A stretch of 64,000 bases of DNA from positions 83,059,501 to 83,123,500 of the forward strand of contig CM077595.1 in assembly GCA_039654915.1 (NCBI GenBank). Reading direction: 5' to 3'. Positions 31,573 through 44,859 of the stretch are shown here, piece after piece (position 1 is the first letter of the stretch; the number at the start of each line of letters is the position of its first letter). Below the pieces are notes generated by a model. That model saw nothing but the letters and a program-made list of their open reading frames with translations, was not told the DNA's origin and searched no databases. The DNA is from Aquilaria yunnanensis. Its lineage: Eukaryota > Streptophyta > Magnoliopsida > Malvales > Thymelaeaceae. The position numbers and the translations under genes are program-made.

Positions 31573-32110
31573 AAATAGAAGATCTATTAATTTGAGTTGT
31601 GTGAGTGGATGACAAACTTTAAAACATTCATCAAATCCCAATTATCATCTACAAACTTTTGGAGTGCTGATGGAGGAAAATTTGCTCCAATATAAACCAC
31701 CAAAGAGGATTCCCAACACTTGCTTTAAGCAAATATTTTTTAGGAATAATGTTTCATTCTTAAGTGGAAACAAATTTAGCATCATCCTATTCTCATTTTT
31801 TTTTCATTTTCTGTGAAAAGCTCATTAGAAATTAGCTTTGATCTGGAATTCACATGAAGGTCTAGTTCTTCTATTGAAATTGCATTTTCTACTTCAACCT
31901 TACATACTCAACTTTGTACTCCCTTCATATATGATTCTAATTCATCACTTGAGTGAAGAGATTCCTCATTCTTAAACCCTGAGACTGAACCATCTATACA
32001 ATAGCTTCTTAGACTTTGATAGAAAATTGGGATTTTTTAGCTGAATATTAAGATGGTGTCTCCTAAAGGGGACATACCTTTTTCAAACCATTGAATGAGA
32101 GTTAGGCGCA
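31573..32110 (-). mobile_element. 5' part of the same LINE, beyond the Gypsy insertion
   Basis: This sequence follows the right copy of the ATTGG duplication and continues the LINE that stops at 4597. On the minus strand it leads into the ORF1 N-terminal region, but it is so decayed that only short stretches are readable. The outer edge is approximate. Confidence 0.6.
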
Positions 32111-34329
32111 TCATCACACACTAGAAAAAGTGTCACTAACCATCTAGAACAAGCTAAGCTTCTCATAGCACCAAACTCCTTTCTATTTACTATTGTTTTT
32201 AGAATGTTTAATGAAAATGTAGTATTTTCTTATTAATGACTAACAGATTTAATGATAGTGTCAAAAAAGGAATGGGCAAATGTGGCTTTCAAAATGGTAA
32301 AATGCACCTTACTTTATGTTTGCCTTATTGGTAAAAATATTATTTTGTCCATCCTTCTTAAATCTAGTTCCTCGTATGTCCCTTTATCATTTGTGTTGGA
32401 CCTTTCTATCTCTCCTTGTTTATCAACAATTTGTTTGTCAGTCAAGCTTGGGAGACAACATTGACTACATCACCTATAATGACCAACACTTCATGGTGCT
32501 TCAACAGATGTGCGCAATCTGCTTTTGCAAACTGTTGAGCTTGCTGGCCAGTGTCTCAACTGAGTTCTGGAGCTTTATGTAGTGTTGTTTGCAAAAGGAC
32601 TTAAAGAATCAAAGCTTTATGGAGTGTTGCCTAAACAGGTTTTGAAGCACTCATTTGTCAGGAGATAAATAGTTCTAAATTATACATATAAGACAAATTA
32701 TATGCATAAGTTATGAAATAATGTGTATGAAAATATTTGAAGAATTAAAATCATCTATACAGTTGAATATATCAATAATAAATTTTAGGATTTTATTTGT
32801 ACATAGATCTCCCAAGATTTGTGTATATCCCTCACTAAGATTTTTTCTTATCTCTTGCTTTCCATAATGAATTCAACATATTTTGTCATCCAATATGTAA
32901 ATATCTCTAAGTTTGGCCTAAATACATTTTTGTGCTTTCACACATATTTTTAAGATGAATGGTTGAACTTATAAATAAAATTTATATAACAAAAAAAATA
33001 TATCAGTAATAATTCTATGATCTTATTTGTACATCATTTAATTTCATATATATTTGTTATCTGATTTAATATTAGTAACAGTTTCATGATCTTATAAAAT
33101 CTCACCTAATTTGTACATATCTATACATTTCTTTATACATTAATTTCATCTATATTTGTTATCTGATTTATAAATTTATTTAATTTTTTTGAGAATCGAG
33201 ATTGTACTCATTCACATATGATTTAAACTATAAATTAAGGGATAGTGCTCACCCAAGACTGACTAGTAGGATATGTGATTAAATGGTTAGACTTTATAAT
33301 GATCCATTATCCACAAAGATAGTGTAATTTTGATAAAAAATGTTAACTCTTCCCCGAGTTAAAGATTCATCATTATCCATCGGATTAAAAATTCACCGAG
33401 GGAGGTACCAATAATACATCTATCTATCTATATGTATGTGGCATTCTTTCACTTTATTCCTCATAAGAAACTTTGATCCTTGTTTGTTATTTTTGCATTG
33501 ATATAATTCCATGTATTTGTTGATCTAGTAATTAAGAGACGGTTTAAAGAAAAAACAAAAAAGGCTTCTTTTGGTGTTAAACTGTAATTACCGTATATGA
33601 AAGCAGTGAAGGGCGCGTGGGTGAAAGTGGGAAGTAAAAAAGAGGAATTCCAGTTTCCATCAAGGAAGCGTCGGTGTTGCGCTTGCATGGATTTTGATTA
33701 GGATTTTTTGGGAAATTGCGGAGGTTACCTGTCAAGGGAACAAGCCACGGCTCCTAATGATTCCAGAGACAAGTCAATATAAATGCTTTCAATTTGTTGC
33801 CCTTTCTTCTTTCATTATTTCCTTCTTTACGTAGTAATCTTGGTTTTTAATAAAATTAAATTCCAATGCTGGCTCTCCTCCAGTTAACAAAATCAAAATG
33901 CAAAGAAATTTAAATCCCAGATCCGGTTATTAATTACATGATATTAGTACAACTTTGCTCTGACTAATTACCGATATACACTAATGAATGGTTAATGATC
34001 AGTAATTAGCAGTACCCGTTTCCATTTCCTTTGGCTCTCCTCTGACCGTAAGTAACTCTTCATCTCTAACTTGTGAGTCAGACATGCATGTAATGTTAAC
34101 AACTAGTGGAATATTAATGTTTCCCTTGATTGAGAAAAAATGAACTGGGAAACCAAAATCCTTACACTTATTTGAGGACTATATATATGAAAAAGCAATT
34201 ACAGCCTTTCACATAGTTTGGTAAATTTCATTTTCTTAAAAATTACCTCTTCCGGACACCGAAAGTTATACACAAAGCATCACTAAATTCATTTTTATTA
34301 AAACGGAAGACAGTACATTATTTAGATCA
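32111..34329. other. Non-coding region, no gene recognised
   Basis: AT-rich DNA with only short chance frames. A (TATC)n-like stretch lies at about 33416-33436. The part around 33590-33850 is less repetitive and might be low-copy, but I see no exon or RNA gene. Confidence 0.6.
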
Positions 34330-34791
34330 GGAAAAATTACAAAAAACCCCTATATAGTTTAATCTAACATACATTTTGCCCCTCTATTTTAAAAAACATA
34401 CACTTTATCTTCTATTTTCTTTATAGTATCCGATAATAACTTCTAAAAATTTAATTTAAAATTTCTAATAATCATGTTCCAGTAATTTCAAGATTTTTAA
34501 TATTTTTTTCACAACTAACTGACTTTTAAAAAATACTGATATAGATTTATAAGGAATAAAATGCATTTACAAAAAGAAAAAATTGATAATTTAAAATATC
34601 TATTAATTATAAAAAAAATTATTATAGAGATTGAAATTACTAGAAAACAACTATCATATAGCTTAAATATAGTTTCAAAAATTGTTATCGAACAGTGTAA
34701 AAAATATAAAGGACTAAATGTAGGTTTTTAAAAATAGATGGTGTAAACTGTAAGTTAGGGCATACCTCAGGGCAGTAATTATAAGTTTTCC
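34330..34791. mobile_element. MITE with long inverted repeats, copy 1
   Basis: The two halves are inverted copies over about 170 bp, beginning GGAAAAATTACAA and ending TTTTCC. Flanking 9-mers TTTAGATCA (34321-34329) and TTTAGAGAA (34792-34800) match at seven positions, as in an aged MULE-type TSD. A second copy lies at 57061-57518. Confidence 0.75.
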
Positions 34792-34800
34792 TTTAGAGAA

Positions 34801-35979
34801 TAAAAAAATTGTACCTTTAGAATTATCGTAATGTATAAACTTTATTTTTCTCAAGCCCATGATTGCTGAATTTTTTGCAATATCATTGATTATCATATCT
34901 GTTATACATGGTGGAAATTTTATATATCGTGACTATTTGCTTAAACTTGTATACCAAATGATGAAATTCTATATTATAAGAAAACCAAAAATAAATTTTA
35001 GAATATTTTTTTTTTCAAAACATATACTTCGTCCATCTCAATTTGACTAAGCCATTTGCCTTTTTCAAATTAATTTTGACTTGAATTTGTTGATGTTATT
35101 ATTTTTTTAAAAAGTTATATTTGAGAACTACAACCTTTCATTTATTATTTGTGAATGTAAATTTTGTATTCATATATCAAAATATTGAAGATAAAAGCTA
35201 TAAATTAATTATTGTAAATAGTGTATGGGTCAAAGAAATTGGGATCAAAATAGTATATTTTATCATTTTTATTTATTTTTTAAGGTGTGGAAAAAACACA
35301 AGAAAATAATAAAAATGCAAAAGAATATGATTCAGCAAACTATTATGTAACTAGAGTATTAGTTTTGAAATAATATTTTTTTCAAAGTAAAATAAAATTG
35401 AGTAAGTGATTTCAAATGAATAGATATATAGTACTATAGGTTAATTTTTAAGGAAATAAAATAGACCTTTTACATTGGGAAATGGAGTGTTTTTTTTTTT
35501 TGTAAAGTAATCTACTATCTTTATATTAATTACTTAACTAATACAAAGCTGTGGTTGCACTTTATTGTGGTTACATTTATATATATGATTGATATTTGCG
35601 CATTTTCATGCATCCATTTGATTGAGATGGCAAGACCACCAATTCGATAAATTCACATGGAATTAATTAGAAATAATCCTCGAAATAATATTTTTTAGAG
35701 AATAACGTAAGGAATTAATATTCTTATACTCCTGTTTGTTTGAGCCACTTTCTTTAATATCCAAAATGATGAATTACTTTTTAAAATTATTTTTTACTGT
35801 ATTTTCTGTTTCATCCCTGAGAAGCTAAGGTATGGGAGCTAATGATTGTTTTTCTAATGGTAAAATTTAAAAAGATGCTAGAAAGTAGAAAATTATTTAA
35901 AACTTTGTGAAAAAAAGTAAATGAGTTAACGAAATTGGGAAGGAAGAAGTACATAATTTTCTTCGATATCCTAATATAT
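34801..35979. other. AT-rich non-coding stretch with a probable second MITE
   Basis: A likely MITE spans about 35028-35488: its left end CTTCGTCCATCTCAATTTG resembles the inverted right end near 35480 (CACTCCATTTCCCAATG). Ends of this kind are common in plant Tc1/mariner-type MITEs. No gene is seen. Confidence 0.45.
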
Positions 35980-36175
35980 TGTTAGCAGATTGTTAGACCT
36001 TGCTACATACTCCCCAACTCTTTTGTTATCTTTATCCTTAGTGATAGACTTGAGATAGACTTGTACTACTTGTCATAGTCTTTTGCTAGGCTTAGAACGG
36101 ATAGCCAAGTGACTTGTTGTATAAGTAAGGCAACTCCTTCATGAATGAAACATTCGGATGAGACCAAAATTCACA
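35980..36175 (+). repeat. 5' LTR of the copia element
   Basis: Starts TGTTAGCAG and ends TTCACA. It is followed by TCGTATCAAAGC (36176-36187), a mutated tRNA-Met primer site (family consensus TGGTATCAGAGC). Confidence 0.88.
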
Positions 36176-36385
36176 TCGTATCAAAGCAAGTCTTAATAGT
36201 TTAAAACCTGAAAATAATTACAAAATCGGAGATGATTCAAACATGAAGGCTCGTGGCTCAGGTTTACCTCTGGTTGCTCTTAATAATGACCTTTCTTCCC
36301 CATATTACCTAAATGCATCTGATAATTCGTGCGTCAATTTGTTGCAGTCTTGTTGAAGAAAGAAAACTACTCATTCTGGAAGTAT

Positions 36386-37605
36386 CACTACTAAAACAAT
36401 GTCATTTTTCAACAGTCTTGCATTGAAAAATTAAATTTTTTAACGCAAAGCCGATAGGAACTACCATGTTGGCAAATCATGTGTTAGAAAAAAATTTTCC
36501 ACCGGCACAATTTATAACCGCTGGAATTTTCAACAGTAAGCCATTGAAAAATAAGCCTTTGGAAATTTCTAACTGCCAAAATACAAAAAAAAAAGTTTCT
36601 AACAATTCAATAATTTTCCAATGGTTTAAGCTATTGGACATATGCCAACGGCTTAAACTGATGGAAATTTATAATGGCCCCTTTTAGAAAAATAAAAAAT
36701 ATGTAACTTCCGATAATATATTTTATATATTACTAAAATTATATTTTATATTATTTACCAAAATTATATTTTAAATTTTATATTCAAAAAAATTATAATT
36801 TATATTTTTACAAATATATATACACTAAAATTATGTTTTCCATTTACTGAAAATTCACAAAATCCAAAAAATAAAAATTTCACAAAATTATTTTTTCTAT
36901 TTACAAAAAATTACAAAATTCAAAATCACAAAAACTCACTAAATCATAAAATCAATCCCCAATCACAAAATTACAACTAACACAAAATTATGTTTAGATC
37001 GCCTCAATATTAAAAAATTTCCAGATTCATCAGATTTACACAACATTTAAACATTTCCATATTCACGTGATCTACACAATAATAAAAAAATTCACGTGGT
37101 CTGCACAACCATAGCAATAAAAAATTTCCAAATTCATGCAATCTGCACAATAACCATAACAATCTAATATCATATCTGGAGAATAAATAGACAAGAGAAC
37201 GAATGGCAAAGGGTAAGCGAGAACAGTAGAGGGTGAGCGTAAAACAGCGAAAAATGAGCGAGAATGAACCGGGGGCGACAAGTGAGGACATCGGTTGGTG
37301 ACAAGTGAGGAGACCAAGAGGGGCGATGAACGGTTTAGAATGGCAAGGAGGCGACACTGAACAGTGATGAGGGTTAGGGAGATGCGAATGGCCGAGGGAC
37401 GACTAAGGGAGGCGAATGGCAAAGGGAGATGTGAATGGCAGAGAAATGGTGAAAAAAGTGAGAGGTAATTCGAATCGCGAAGAGGGATGAGAGATGAGAG
37501 AAGCGAGAGGAGCGAAGGAGATGAGGGAATTGGGCTGAGAAATGAGAAAGGTGAAGGAGGCAGCTGGTATGTGAAATGAAAGGGAGGGCTAGGGTGTGTG
37601 TGTGT

Positions 37606-37644
<39 letters not shown>

Positions 37645-38118
37645 GCTGGGGTCAGTTGGTATTGAGCTCAAATTCAACAATAAAAAGGTATGTCCAACTC
37701 TAATACAATAAAGAGGCCGACCCAAATCCAATGGTAAGCTATGTCATATATATGATGTGTGTGTGTGTGTGTGTGTATCATACACATATATGTCATACAC
37801 ACACACACATATATATATATTATTATTATTATTTCTAATAAAAAATATATATAAATATTTTACTATTAGTATTATTATTTATAATAAAATATTTTCAAAA
37901 TATTGCTCTATTTTTTAAAATTATAAAATTTATTGGTTCAATAACACCATTTTTTAATGGCCTTTGCGTTGGAAATTGCACATTTTGAAATTTCCAATAT
38001 CTAGGCTATTGGAAACTACGATCTTAAAGTTTCCTTCGCATTGAAAAATAGTTCCTTTTTTTCTAACAGCTATTCGCATTGGAAATTTGACCGTTAGAAA
38101 ATACATGTTTTTTAGTAG
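36386..38118. mobile_element. Non-autonomous CACTA element inside copia gag
   Basis: The left end reads CACTACTAAAAC and the right end is TTTTTTAGTAG, so the terminal inverted repeat is that of CACTA transposons. The last bases of the right end and one TSD copy (expected TAT) seem to be lost. Subterminal parts carry many short motifs such as ATTGGAAATT and CCAATGG in both orientations. There is no transposase. The interior (37180-37600) is GC-richer. Confidence 0.85.
37610..37640. repeat. (TA)n microsatellite inside the CACTA element
   Basis: About fifteen TA units, preceded by a (TG)n run near 37592-37607. A further (GT)n run lies at about 37756-37776. Confidence 0.9.
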
Positions 38119-38674
38119 ATGCAATGCAGAATGCACTGAGAGCAAAAAATAAACTTGTTTCCATCAGTGATGAACTCGAGAAACCAGAAAAAGCTTTACA
38201 ACTATTGCAGGCCTAGGAAAAATGAAATTTCATGGATATTTAATGCATTATCTTCCAATCTATATAGAAGTGTGGCATATGCTGAAACAGTAGGAGAAAT
38301 TTGGTTGGATTTTCAAGAAACGTTCTCTCAAGGGAATGTTCCAAGGATTCATGAGTTCAAAAGAAAAATAACTCTCTTACAACATAGAAATCAGTTGGTA
38401 GCCACCTACTATAAAAAATTGAAAGGCTTGTGGGATGAGCTATCAACATACCCTAGCATTCCAGCATGTACATGTAGTGCTGCAAAGGCATTGCTTGTAG
38501 ATAAATAAGGTGAGAAACTACATTTTTTCTGATGGGACTAAATGATAATTTTGGTTTGTTAAGGTCCCAAATGTCGAACATAGAGCAATTTTCTATGCTA
38601 AATAAGGCTTTTGCACTTGTTGCCAAAGAAGAAAGGTAGTAAAGTACAGTATTGCTATTTCAAATTGTCTTTCC

Positions 38675-39830
38675 TTGACCCAAGAGCAGTATGACGAACT
38701 CTTCACCTTACTCTCAAAACAAACCTCTTTGGCAAATTTTGCTAGTAAGAATATAACCAATGTTTCTGATTGGATTATGGACACAAGAGCTTTTGAACAA
38801 ATGACTTCATGTAGGAAAGCTTTAATAAAAATTTGGTCTACTCACAAAACCTTTCCTATACATCTACCTAATGGAATAACATTTAACAGTGAAATAATTG
38901 GTCAAGTTTCATTATCTTTTGATCTTAAACTAACTAATGTTTTGCATGTTCTTACCTTTACATGCAACTTATTGTCCATGAGTAGATTGACTTGGGAATT
39001 AACTTGTTGTGTAACTTTTTATCCTTCTCATTATGTCATATAGGACCTAGCGATAAGGAGACAGATTAACATGAGTAAACTTAAAGACTGGCTGTATTAC
39101 TTCAGGGAGAGTCCTACATCCATTGCTGATACAGCCAAAGTGGATAGTCAAATTACATTGTGGCATAAGTGTCTTGGTCATCAAGTTAAACAAACAAGAA
39201 AATCCTTCCCTTTGAGTTTTGTAAAAAAGTGAAAGTTGTTTTGATTTAGTATGCCTTGATAATTGGGGTCCTTACCAAACACCTTCCTTTTCTGGTGTTC
39301 ATTATTTTCTTACTATTGTTGATGACTTTAGTTCAAGCAATTAGGAATATCTCTTGGAACACAAATTAGATGTCTACTATTGTTTCACAATTTTCTATGA
39401 TATGATGAAAAATCAATTTGGAAAAATTATTCATCAAGTTCAAAGTGACAACGCACCTAAACTTACAGTTAGCCAAATGTTATGTTCTTTCACCAAAATA
39501 ATTATCCTTCAAATGTCTTGTATCGACACACTACAACAAAACACTGTAGTTGAAAAAAAGCCAACATTTATTAGAGGTAGCTCGGGCTTTAATATTTCAG
39601 GCAATGCTTCTTATAAAATTTTGGGGAGGGTGAGTACTTCAGCAACATATTTGATCAACCACATACCCTCATCTAAGTTACGAGATAAAAGTACTTATAA
39701 GTTGTTTTTCACAAAGTCTCCTCCTTTTGACTTTTTTCGTGTGTTTGGTTGGTTGTGTTATGTCCACAATAAAACAAGAGACAAGTTAGAGTGTCGATCA
39801 AATTTATGATCTTCATTGGATACCCGATAG
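38675..39830 (+). pseudogene. copia protease/pre-integrase and integrase region (broken)
   Basis: The first part reads DWIMDTRAFEQMT, the protease block in which the active D-S/T-G has become D-T-R. Near 39245 the frame LDNWGPYQTPSFSGVHYFLT and VDDFS gives the integrase core start, then QSDNAPK with the second aspartate, and YLINHIPSSKL near the end. Stops occur at several points. Confidence 0.87.
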
Positions 39831-41809
39831 GTCAAAAGGGCTATAAAGTATATGATCATGAGTCTTACAAAATTCTTGCGTCTCGTGATGTTATTTTCTA
39901 TGGAGATAGCTTTTTATTTCAAACCAAAGATGAAATAGTGCAGGAAGAATATCTTGCTACACCCGTCACCTATTTGGGCATTGTTCAAGAAGATATTCTA
40001 CCTAAACCAAAAAAGCCAAAAACTAAAACTCAAAATACCAATGTTCTTGCATTATCTTTAGATATTCCTCTAGCTGAAAACCTAAGTGACTGGTCACAAT
40101 GTAATCGATGTCCACCACCTTAGTTGTAAGACTTCGTGTATGACCTTCTTTAAGTAAGCATTTTGACTCAAACTCTTGTGAATATTGTCTCCTTGGATAT
40201 ATCATATTCATTTTCCTTTTCCCCATCTTACTCTAAGTTTAATCTTGGTTACAAAGCCTTTTTTGTAGCCATCTACACAAACCTTGAACTCTAAACCTAG
40301 GCTCAAGCTTACGATAATCCTCGGTGGCAACAAGTAATAAAATAAAAGCTAAAGGCTCTTGAGAAAAATGGTACATGGACACTTGAACCATTGGCCCATG
40401 GAAAAAAGCTGATGGAAGCAAAATGAAAACACAAAAAAAACATAGAGGAGATGAAAAAGTGAAATGGTATAAAGCTCACCTAGTTGTGAAAGCTTACAAT
40501 CAAGTAAAAAGTATTGATTACATAGAAAGCTTTGCCCTGGTTGTAGAACTAACTACAGTTTGATGTTTACTCAATATTGCTGTAGTAGAAAGATAGGAAC
40601 TCCATCAACTAGACGTAAACAATGCATTCTTACAAGGTACCTTGATGAAGAAATTTATATGAGACCTCCACCTGGTTACTTAAACTAGATGGCCTACATT
40701 TTTGTAGATTAAGGAAATCATTATATGGTTTAAAACGGGCTCCAAAACAATGGTTTGCCAAATGCACTAAAGAACTATGGTTATATATAGTCAAGATCCA
40801 ATTACTCTTTGTTAAGGGTTTCAAGTAGTAGCTTCACAACAATTCTAGTTTATGTGAATGACATTATTATTTTAGGAAATAATTATGAACAAATACAACA
40901 CTTGAAGTAGTATTTGCATGAGAAATTTTACATCAAGGATCTTGAAAAGTTGTGTTATTTTCTTGGTCTCAAAGTAGCTCGTTCTCTTGACGGTATCTTC
41001 TTGTCATAAAGAAAACGCACACTTGACATATTATAGGAAACAAGAATGTTAGGTTCAAAATAGCTCGGCTTCCCCATTCACCAAAATCACAATCTTAGTT
41101 CGGCCTAAGGAGAGCTTGTGAAAATCCTAGTCAATATAAGCATCTTGTCAGGAAGCTCATTTATCTTACTATTACCAAGACAGATATAACTTATGTAGTG
41201 AAGTTGCTTAGTAAACTCATGAAGGAACCTCAACATGAACATTTAGAAGCAGCTATGTATCTTCTTAGATACTTGAAAGTGACACCAGAACAAAGGATGT
41301 TCTTTCTTTTGAATGGAGGCTTACAACTTAAGGCTTTTTGTGATGTTGATTAGGCTAGCTATCCAACCAATCGAAGGTTTACTACTAGTTTCATTACCAT
41401 GCTTGGAAATGCACCTATGTCCTAGAAATAAAAAAAAAATAGCATATTGTTTCACGTTCCACACTTGAAGCAGAATACCAAGCAGTGGATACTACTGTTT
41501 GTGAATTAACTTGGCTGCACATGTTATGGCATGATCTTACAGTCACACAAACTTCTCCTATGATTCTCTATTGTGACAATCAAGCCACCATTTGTTCGTA
41601 TTGCTTCCAACCCTATTTTCATAAGAGAACAAAAGATATCGAACTTAATTACTACTTCATTTGAAAGAAACTTCATGCAAGAGAAATTGAGACAAAACAT
41701 ATCCCCGACAACAACCAACTAGTAGCCATCTCCACTAAGGCTCTTGGAAAAGAACAATTTCAATTCCTTGTTAACAATTTGGTCATTAATGAGTTACATG
41801 CTTCGACTT
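39791..41809 (+). pseudogene. copia reverse transcriptase and RNase H region (broken)
   Basis: GYPIGQKGYKVYD leads out of integrase. RT blocks include LHQLDVNNAFLQGTL and EEIYMRPPPGY (40600-40670), and YVNDIIILGN (40850-40880), where the catalytic Y-V-D-D has become Y-V-N-D. RNase H shows SRSTLEAEYQAV and ILYCDNQAT (about 41450-41600), and KHIPDNNQLV follows near the end. Many stops and shifts are present. Confidence 0.88.
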
Positions 41810-41816
41810 GAGGGGG

Positions 41817-42022
41817 TGTTAGCGGATTATTAGACCTTGCTACATACTCTCCTACTCTCCTGTTATCTTTATCCTTATTGATAGACTTAGGATGAACTTC
41901 ACTACTTGTGATAGTTTTATGCTAGGCTTAGAACTCTTATGTAGCCAAGTGACTTGTTCTGTAAGTAAGGCAACTCATTCATGAATGATTCATGAAACAT
42001 ATGGTTGAGACTAAAAGTCACA
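41817..42022 (+). repeat. 3' LTR of the copia element
   Basis: Starts TGTTAGCGG directly after the polypurine stretch GAGGGGG and ends GTCACA. It is clearly the partner of 35980-36175, with many point changes and small indels, so the element is old. Confidence 0.88.
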
Positions 42023-42027
42023 TATAT

Positions 42028-43325
42028 ACTTTTTATCATGATTTTTTTGTTTTTAGGATGAATTTACAAAAGAATAGTCCGATATTTATAAGAAAACAAT
42101 TACAAAAGTGACTTGATATTTTTATAGAATTACATATTAAAAAATTAATGAAGAATTTAAATTTGACTAAAACTTTCACATAGCTAGCTTACTTTATTAT
42201 CCCCGACTAAATACTCCTTACAAATGACTTTTACAAAAGTGATGAGTTGATTTTTATAAAATTGCATATTAAACAAATATTGAATAATTAGCCAATTCAT
42301 TTTAACTTAAGTTAACTGACTTATTTTTACTTTTACATCTTTTTTTCCTGAAACTAATTTTATTTGAAAGTTAATACTATATAGATCTAATAATCTATTT
42401 GAAAATAAATTTTCATGATGTTGTTAAAATTTTAAGATTTTTTATTTTTTAATACCTTAAACTATAAAAATTCATAAAAATTTAGTAAGATTACAAAAAT
42501 TACATTTTCAATGGATTATTGTAGCTACATAATATTAGCTTTTAATTAAAATTATTTCCGGGTAAAAAGGATGTACGAATAAAAATAAGTTACTTTAGAA
42601 TCAATTGACTTAAGCCAATTCATTTTAACTTAAGTCAACTAACTTATTTTTACTTTTATATCTTTTTCATTTGAAATCAATTTCATTTGAAAGCCAATAT
42701 TATATAGATCTAATAATCCATTTGAAAGTAAATTTTCATGATACTATTAAATTTTTATGAATTTTTATTTTTTAATGCTTTAAACTAGAAAAAATCATAA
42801 AAATTTAGTAAGATCATAAAAATTGTATTTTTAATGGATTATTGTAGCTATATAATATTGGCTTTTAATTGAAATTAATTTTAGGTAAAAACATGTAAAA
42901 ATAAAAATAAGTAATTTTGTAATCAATTGACTTAAATTAAAACAAACTGGGTAACTTAAAATGAACTGGGTAATTTGGCTAACACTTTCACATAACCTCA
43001 ATCCCTGTCAACTATATTATTCTTACAAATGACTTTTGTTGAAATTTTTGTAACTCAATCATTATCTAATGAGGCTAATGAGCAATGTATGAATGACTAG
43101 CCATCAATATTCAAAGGCTTGAAAATAAGGAGAGACTTTTTTGGGCGGTTAATGAAATGCCTAATAAAGACAACTTTTAACTGAGTTACACCGCATATTT
43201 GGTTCCATTGATTCAATGAGACGTATAAATAATATTCCATCCATCCTATAATCTATAATATATTTTACTTTTTTTTATTTAAGTTTGACTTGAATTCATT
43301 ATTATTATTATTTGCAAGAAAAATT

Positions 43326-43367
<42 letters not shown>

Positions 43368-43908
43368 CTTGTATTTATTTATCATTTATACATAAAATTA
43401 CTAAAATATTAAAGATAAAAAGTCATAAATTAATTGCTGTGAATAGTAAATTGTGCAAAAAGATTTGTGACAGAGAGAGTAATAGTTTTGGTTTTTTATT
43501 TACGTCCAATAAAATCTATCAGCGCTGATTACTATGTCAACATAGAATTTAAGTACTAACATTGTTTTTGGAAGTAAAAAATAAGGGCAAAATTTTAATC
43601 TTCTATAATTTTATAGAGTTAATGGTGCAACATGTATCAAAGTAGAAGGGGGTAAAATATGTCACTTTCATATTAAGTGTTATGTACCACTAGGGTGGAA
43701 ACGAGACAAATTCCTTATTGAACAGTTTGAACAAGAACTCAATTTTTTAGTTATTGAACAAAACTTAACAAGTCTTGAACCCAAACTCAACCTTCATCTA
43801 GGATTCAAATGCTTAATGTGTCAGGTTTCGAGCCAAATAATATTCATCTCAAATTCTTATTGAGTCTAATGAATCTCACATAAAAAAATAATATAATTTA
43901 TAATGTTT
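42028..43908. other. AT-rich region around the tandem duplication
   Basis: Apart from the duplication it contains a (TA)n microsatellite at about 43330-43364. A probable MITE spans about 43229-43490, its ends resembling TCCATCCATCC and its complement. No gene is seen. Confidence 0.55.
42291..42936. repeat. Tandem duplication of a 323-bp unit
   Basis: Two adjacent units start GCCAATTCATTTTAACTTAA at 42291 and 42614 and stay alignable throughout, with about 10-15% differences by eye. The second ends near AATCAATTGACTTAAATT. No coding capacity is seen. Confidence 0.88.
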
Positions 43909-44511
43909 TTTTTAACAGCTAGAGAAGAAAATATATTAAGGAGAAAATAATGAAATTACAACAGAGCTAGCCAGTGGCTAATCTCAAGAAACTGCTAAAG
44001 CACACCCAGAGCCACCCCTTAGAACCTCACCCTAATGCCAGATAATCAACATAAATTTTTAACACAAAAAACTGGATTTTGAGCCCAATTTTGCCAAGAG
44101 ACTTCAAACTTAGGACACTTGTTAGATATAAAAAAAGAAATGAGAGGGCTTGGATATCACCTAACAAACTCTACTGAAAGACTTGGGTGTTGTTGAAAAC
44201 AAACTTGTTCTGATGCTTCCAGATCAGCTGTGCTGCAACGCACTTGACGGCATTCCAATTTTTTTTTCTACAATCTGTTCAAGTAACATTGAGAATCAAA
44301 GCCAAAAATCTCCTCAAGACTTGTGAAAGAAGTATAGTGCTGCTACTGCCACCAAGCTGTAATTTGCCTCCAGACTTATTCTGCCCACCTGCATCAGACT
44401 AGGCAATGCTCCACTAATTCACGTGATTCTACACATAAAAGGCAAAGAATGTTGTCCAACTTCCAACCATGATGAATAAAATTGAGTCTTGATGGTAACC
44501 GATCATCTTAT
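43909..44511 (-). mobile_element. LINE 3' fragment with zf-RVT domain
   Basis: On the minus strand, in several frames, I read LNFIHHGWKLDNILCLLC (near 44420-44480), E-x-x-E-H-C-L-V, and VWRQITAWWQQQHYTS (near 44330-44380), typical of the C-terminal zinc-binding part of plant L1 RT. The plus-strand T run at 43909-43916 is probably the tail of the poly-A. The copy is 5'-truncated. I could not confirm a target-site duplication. Confidence 0.75.
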
Positions 44512-44859
44512 CCTAAAAATTTTAATATATTCCTCAGCTTAAGCTAAAGTTGAAATAAAGTTTCGAGTCTATCAAACTAACAAGTTAAATCTACATTTCA
44601 AGTTGAGATTCAAGTTGTGTCTACTAAGCTTGTTGAACTTGAGCTCAAACTTAAATAAAATAAATCCTAAATAATTCAAATTTCATTATGAGGTATTTGG
44701 CCTCAACTTGGCTTGCCAGTACCTCACCTACCACTACCTCATAATTCAAGAGTGAAAGTAGTCTCTTTAGGCCCCAATGGAACACCAAGGAGGGCTTAGC
44801 TTAGGAGTGGATTGGTAAGAAAAAATAAAAAAGAAACATAGGAGTGGAAATCATGTGGA

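Larger units (their letters stand above)
36243..38510 (+). pseudogene. copia Gag, split by a CACTA element
   Basis: The start carries NNDLSSPYYLNASDN, the family's N-terminal block, and ENYSFWK before the insertion (to 36385). After it (from about 38119) the frame continues AMQNALRAKNKL, so the join restores the N-Y-x-x-W-x-x-x-M-x-x-A-L-x-A-K-N-K-L signature. Later parts include YRSVAYAETVGEIWLDFQE and YYKKLKGLWDEL, both standard copia Gag blocks. Confidence 0.87.
35980..42022 (+). mobile_element. Ty1/copia retrotransposon, degenerate, with a CACTA element inside
   Basis: Short LTRs (196 and 206 bp) flank the element, with TSD TATAT at 35975-35979 and 42023-42027. It has a tRNA-Met-type primer site, gag, integrase, RT and RNase H in copia order on the plus strand, and a CACTA insertion in gag. 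Every gene is broken. Without the CACTA it is about 4.3 kb. Confidence 0.92.

Noticed and set aside
37072..37731. 219-aa minus-strand ORF in CACTA element 1
   Set aside because: It runs through a TA and TG microsatellite and pyrimidine-rich DNA and has no domain-like sequence.
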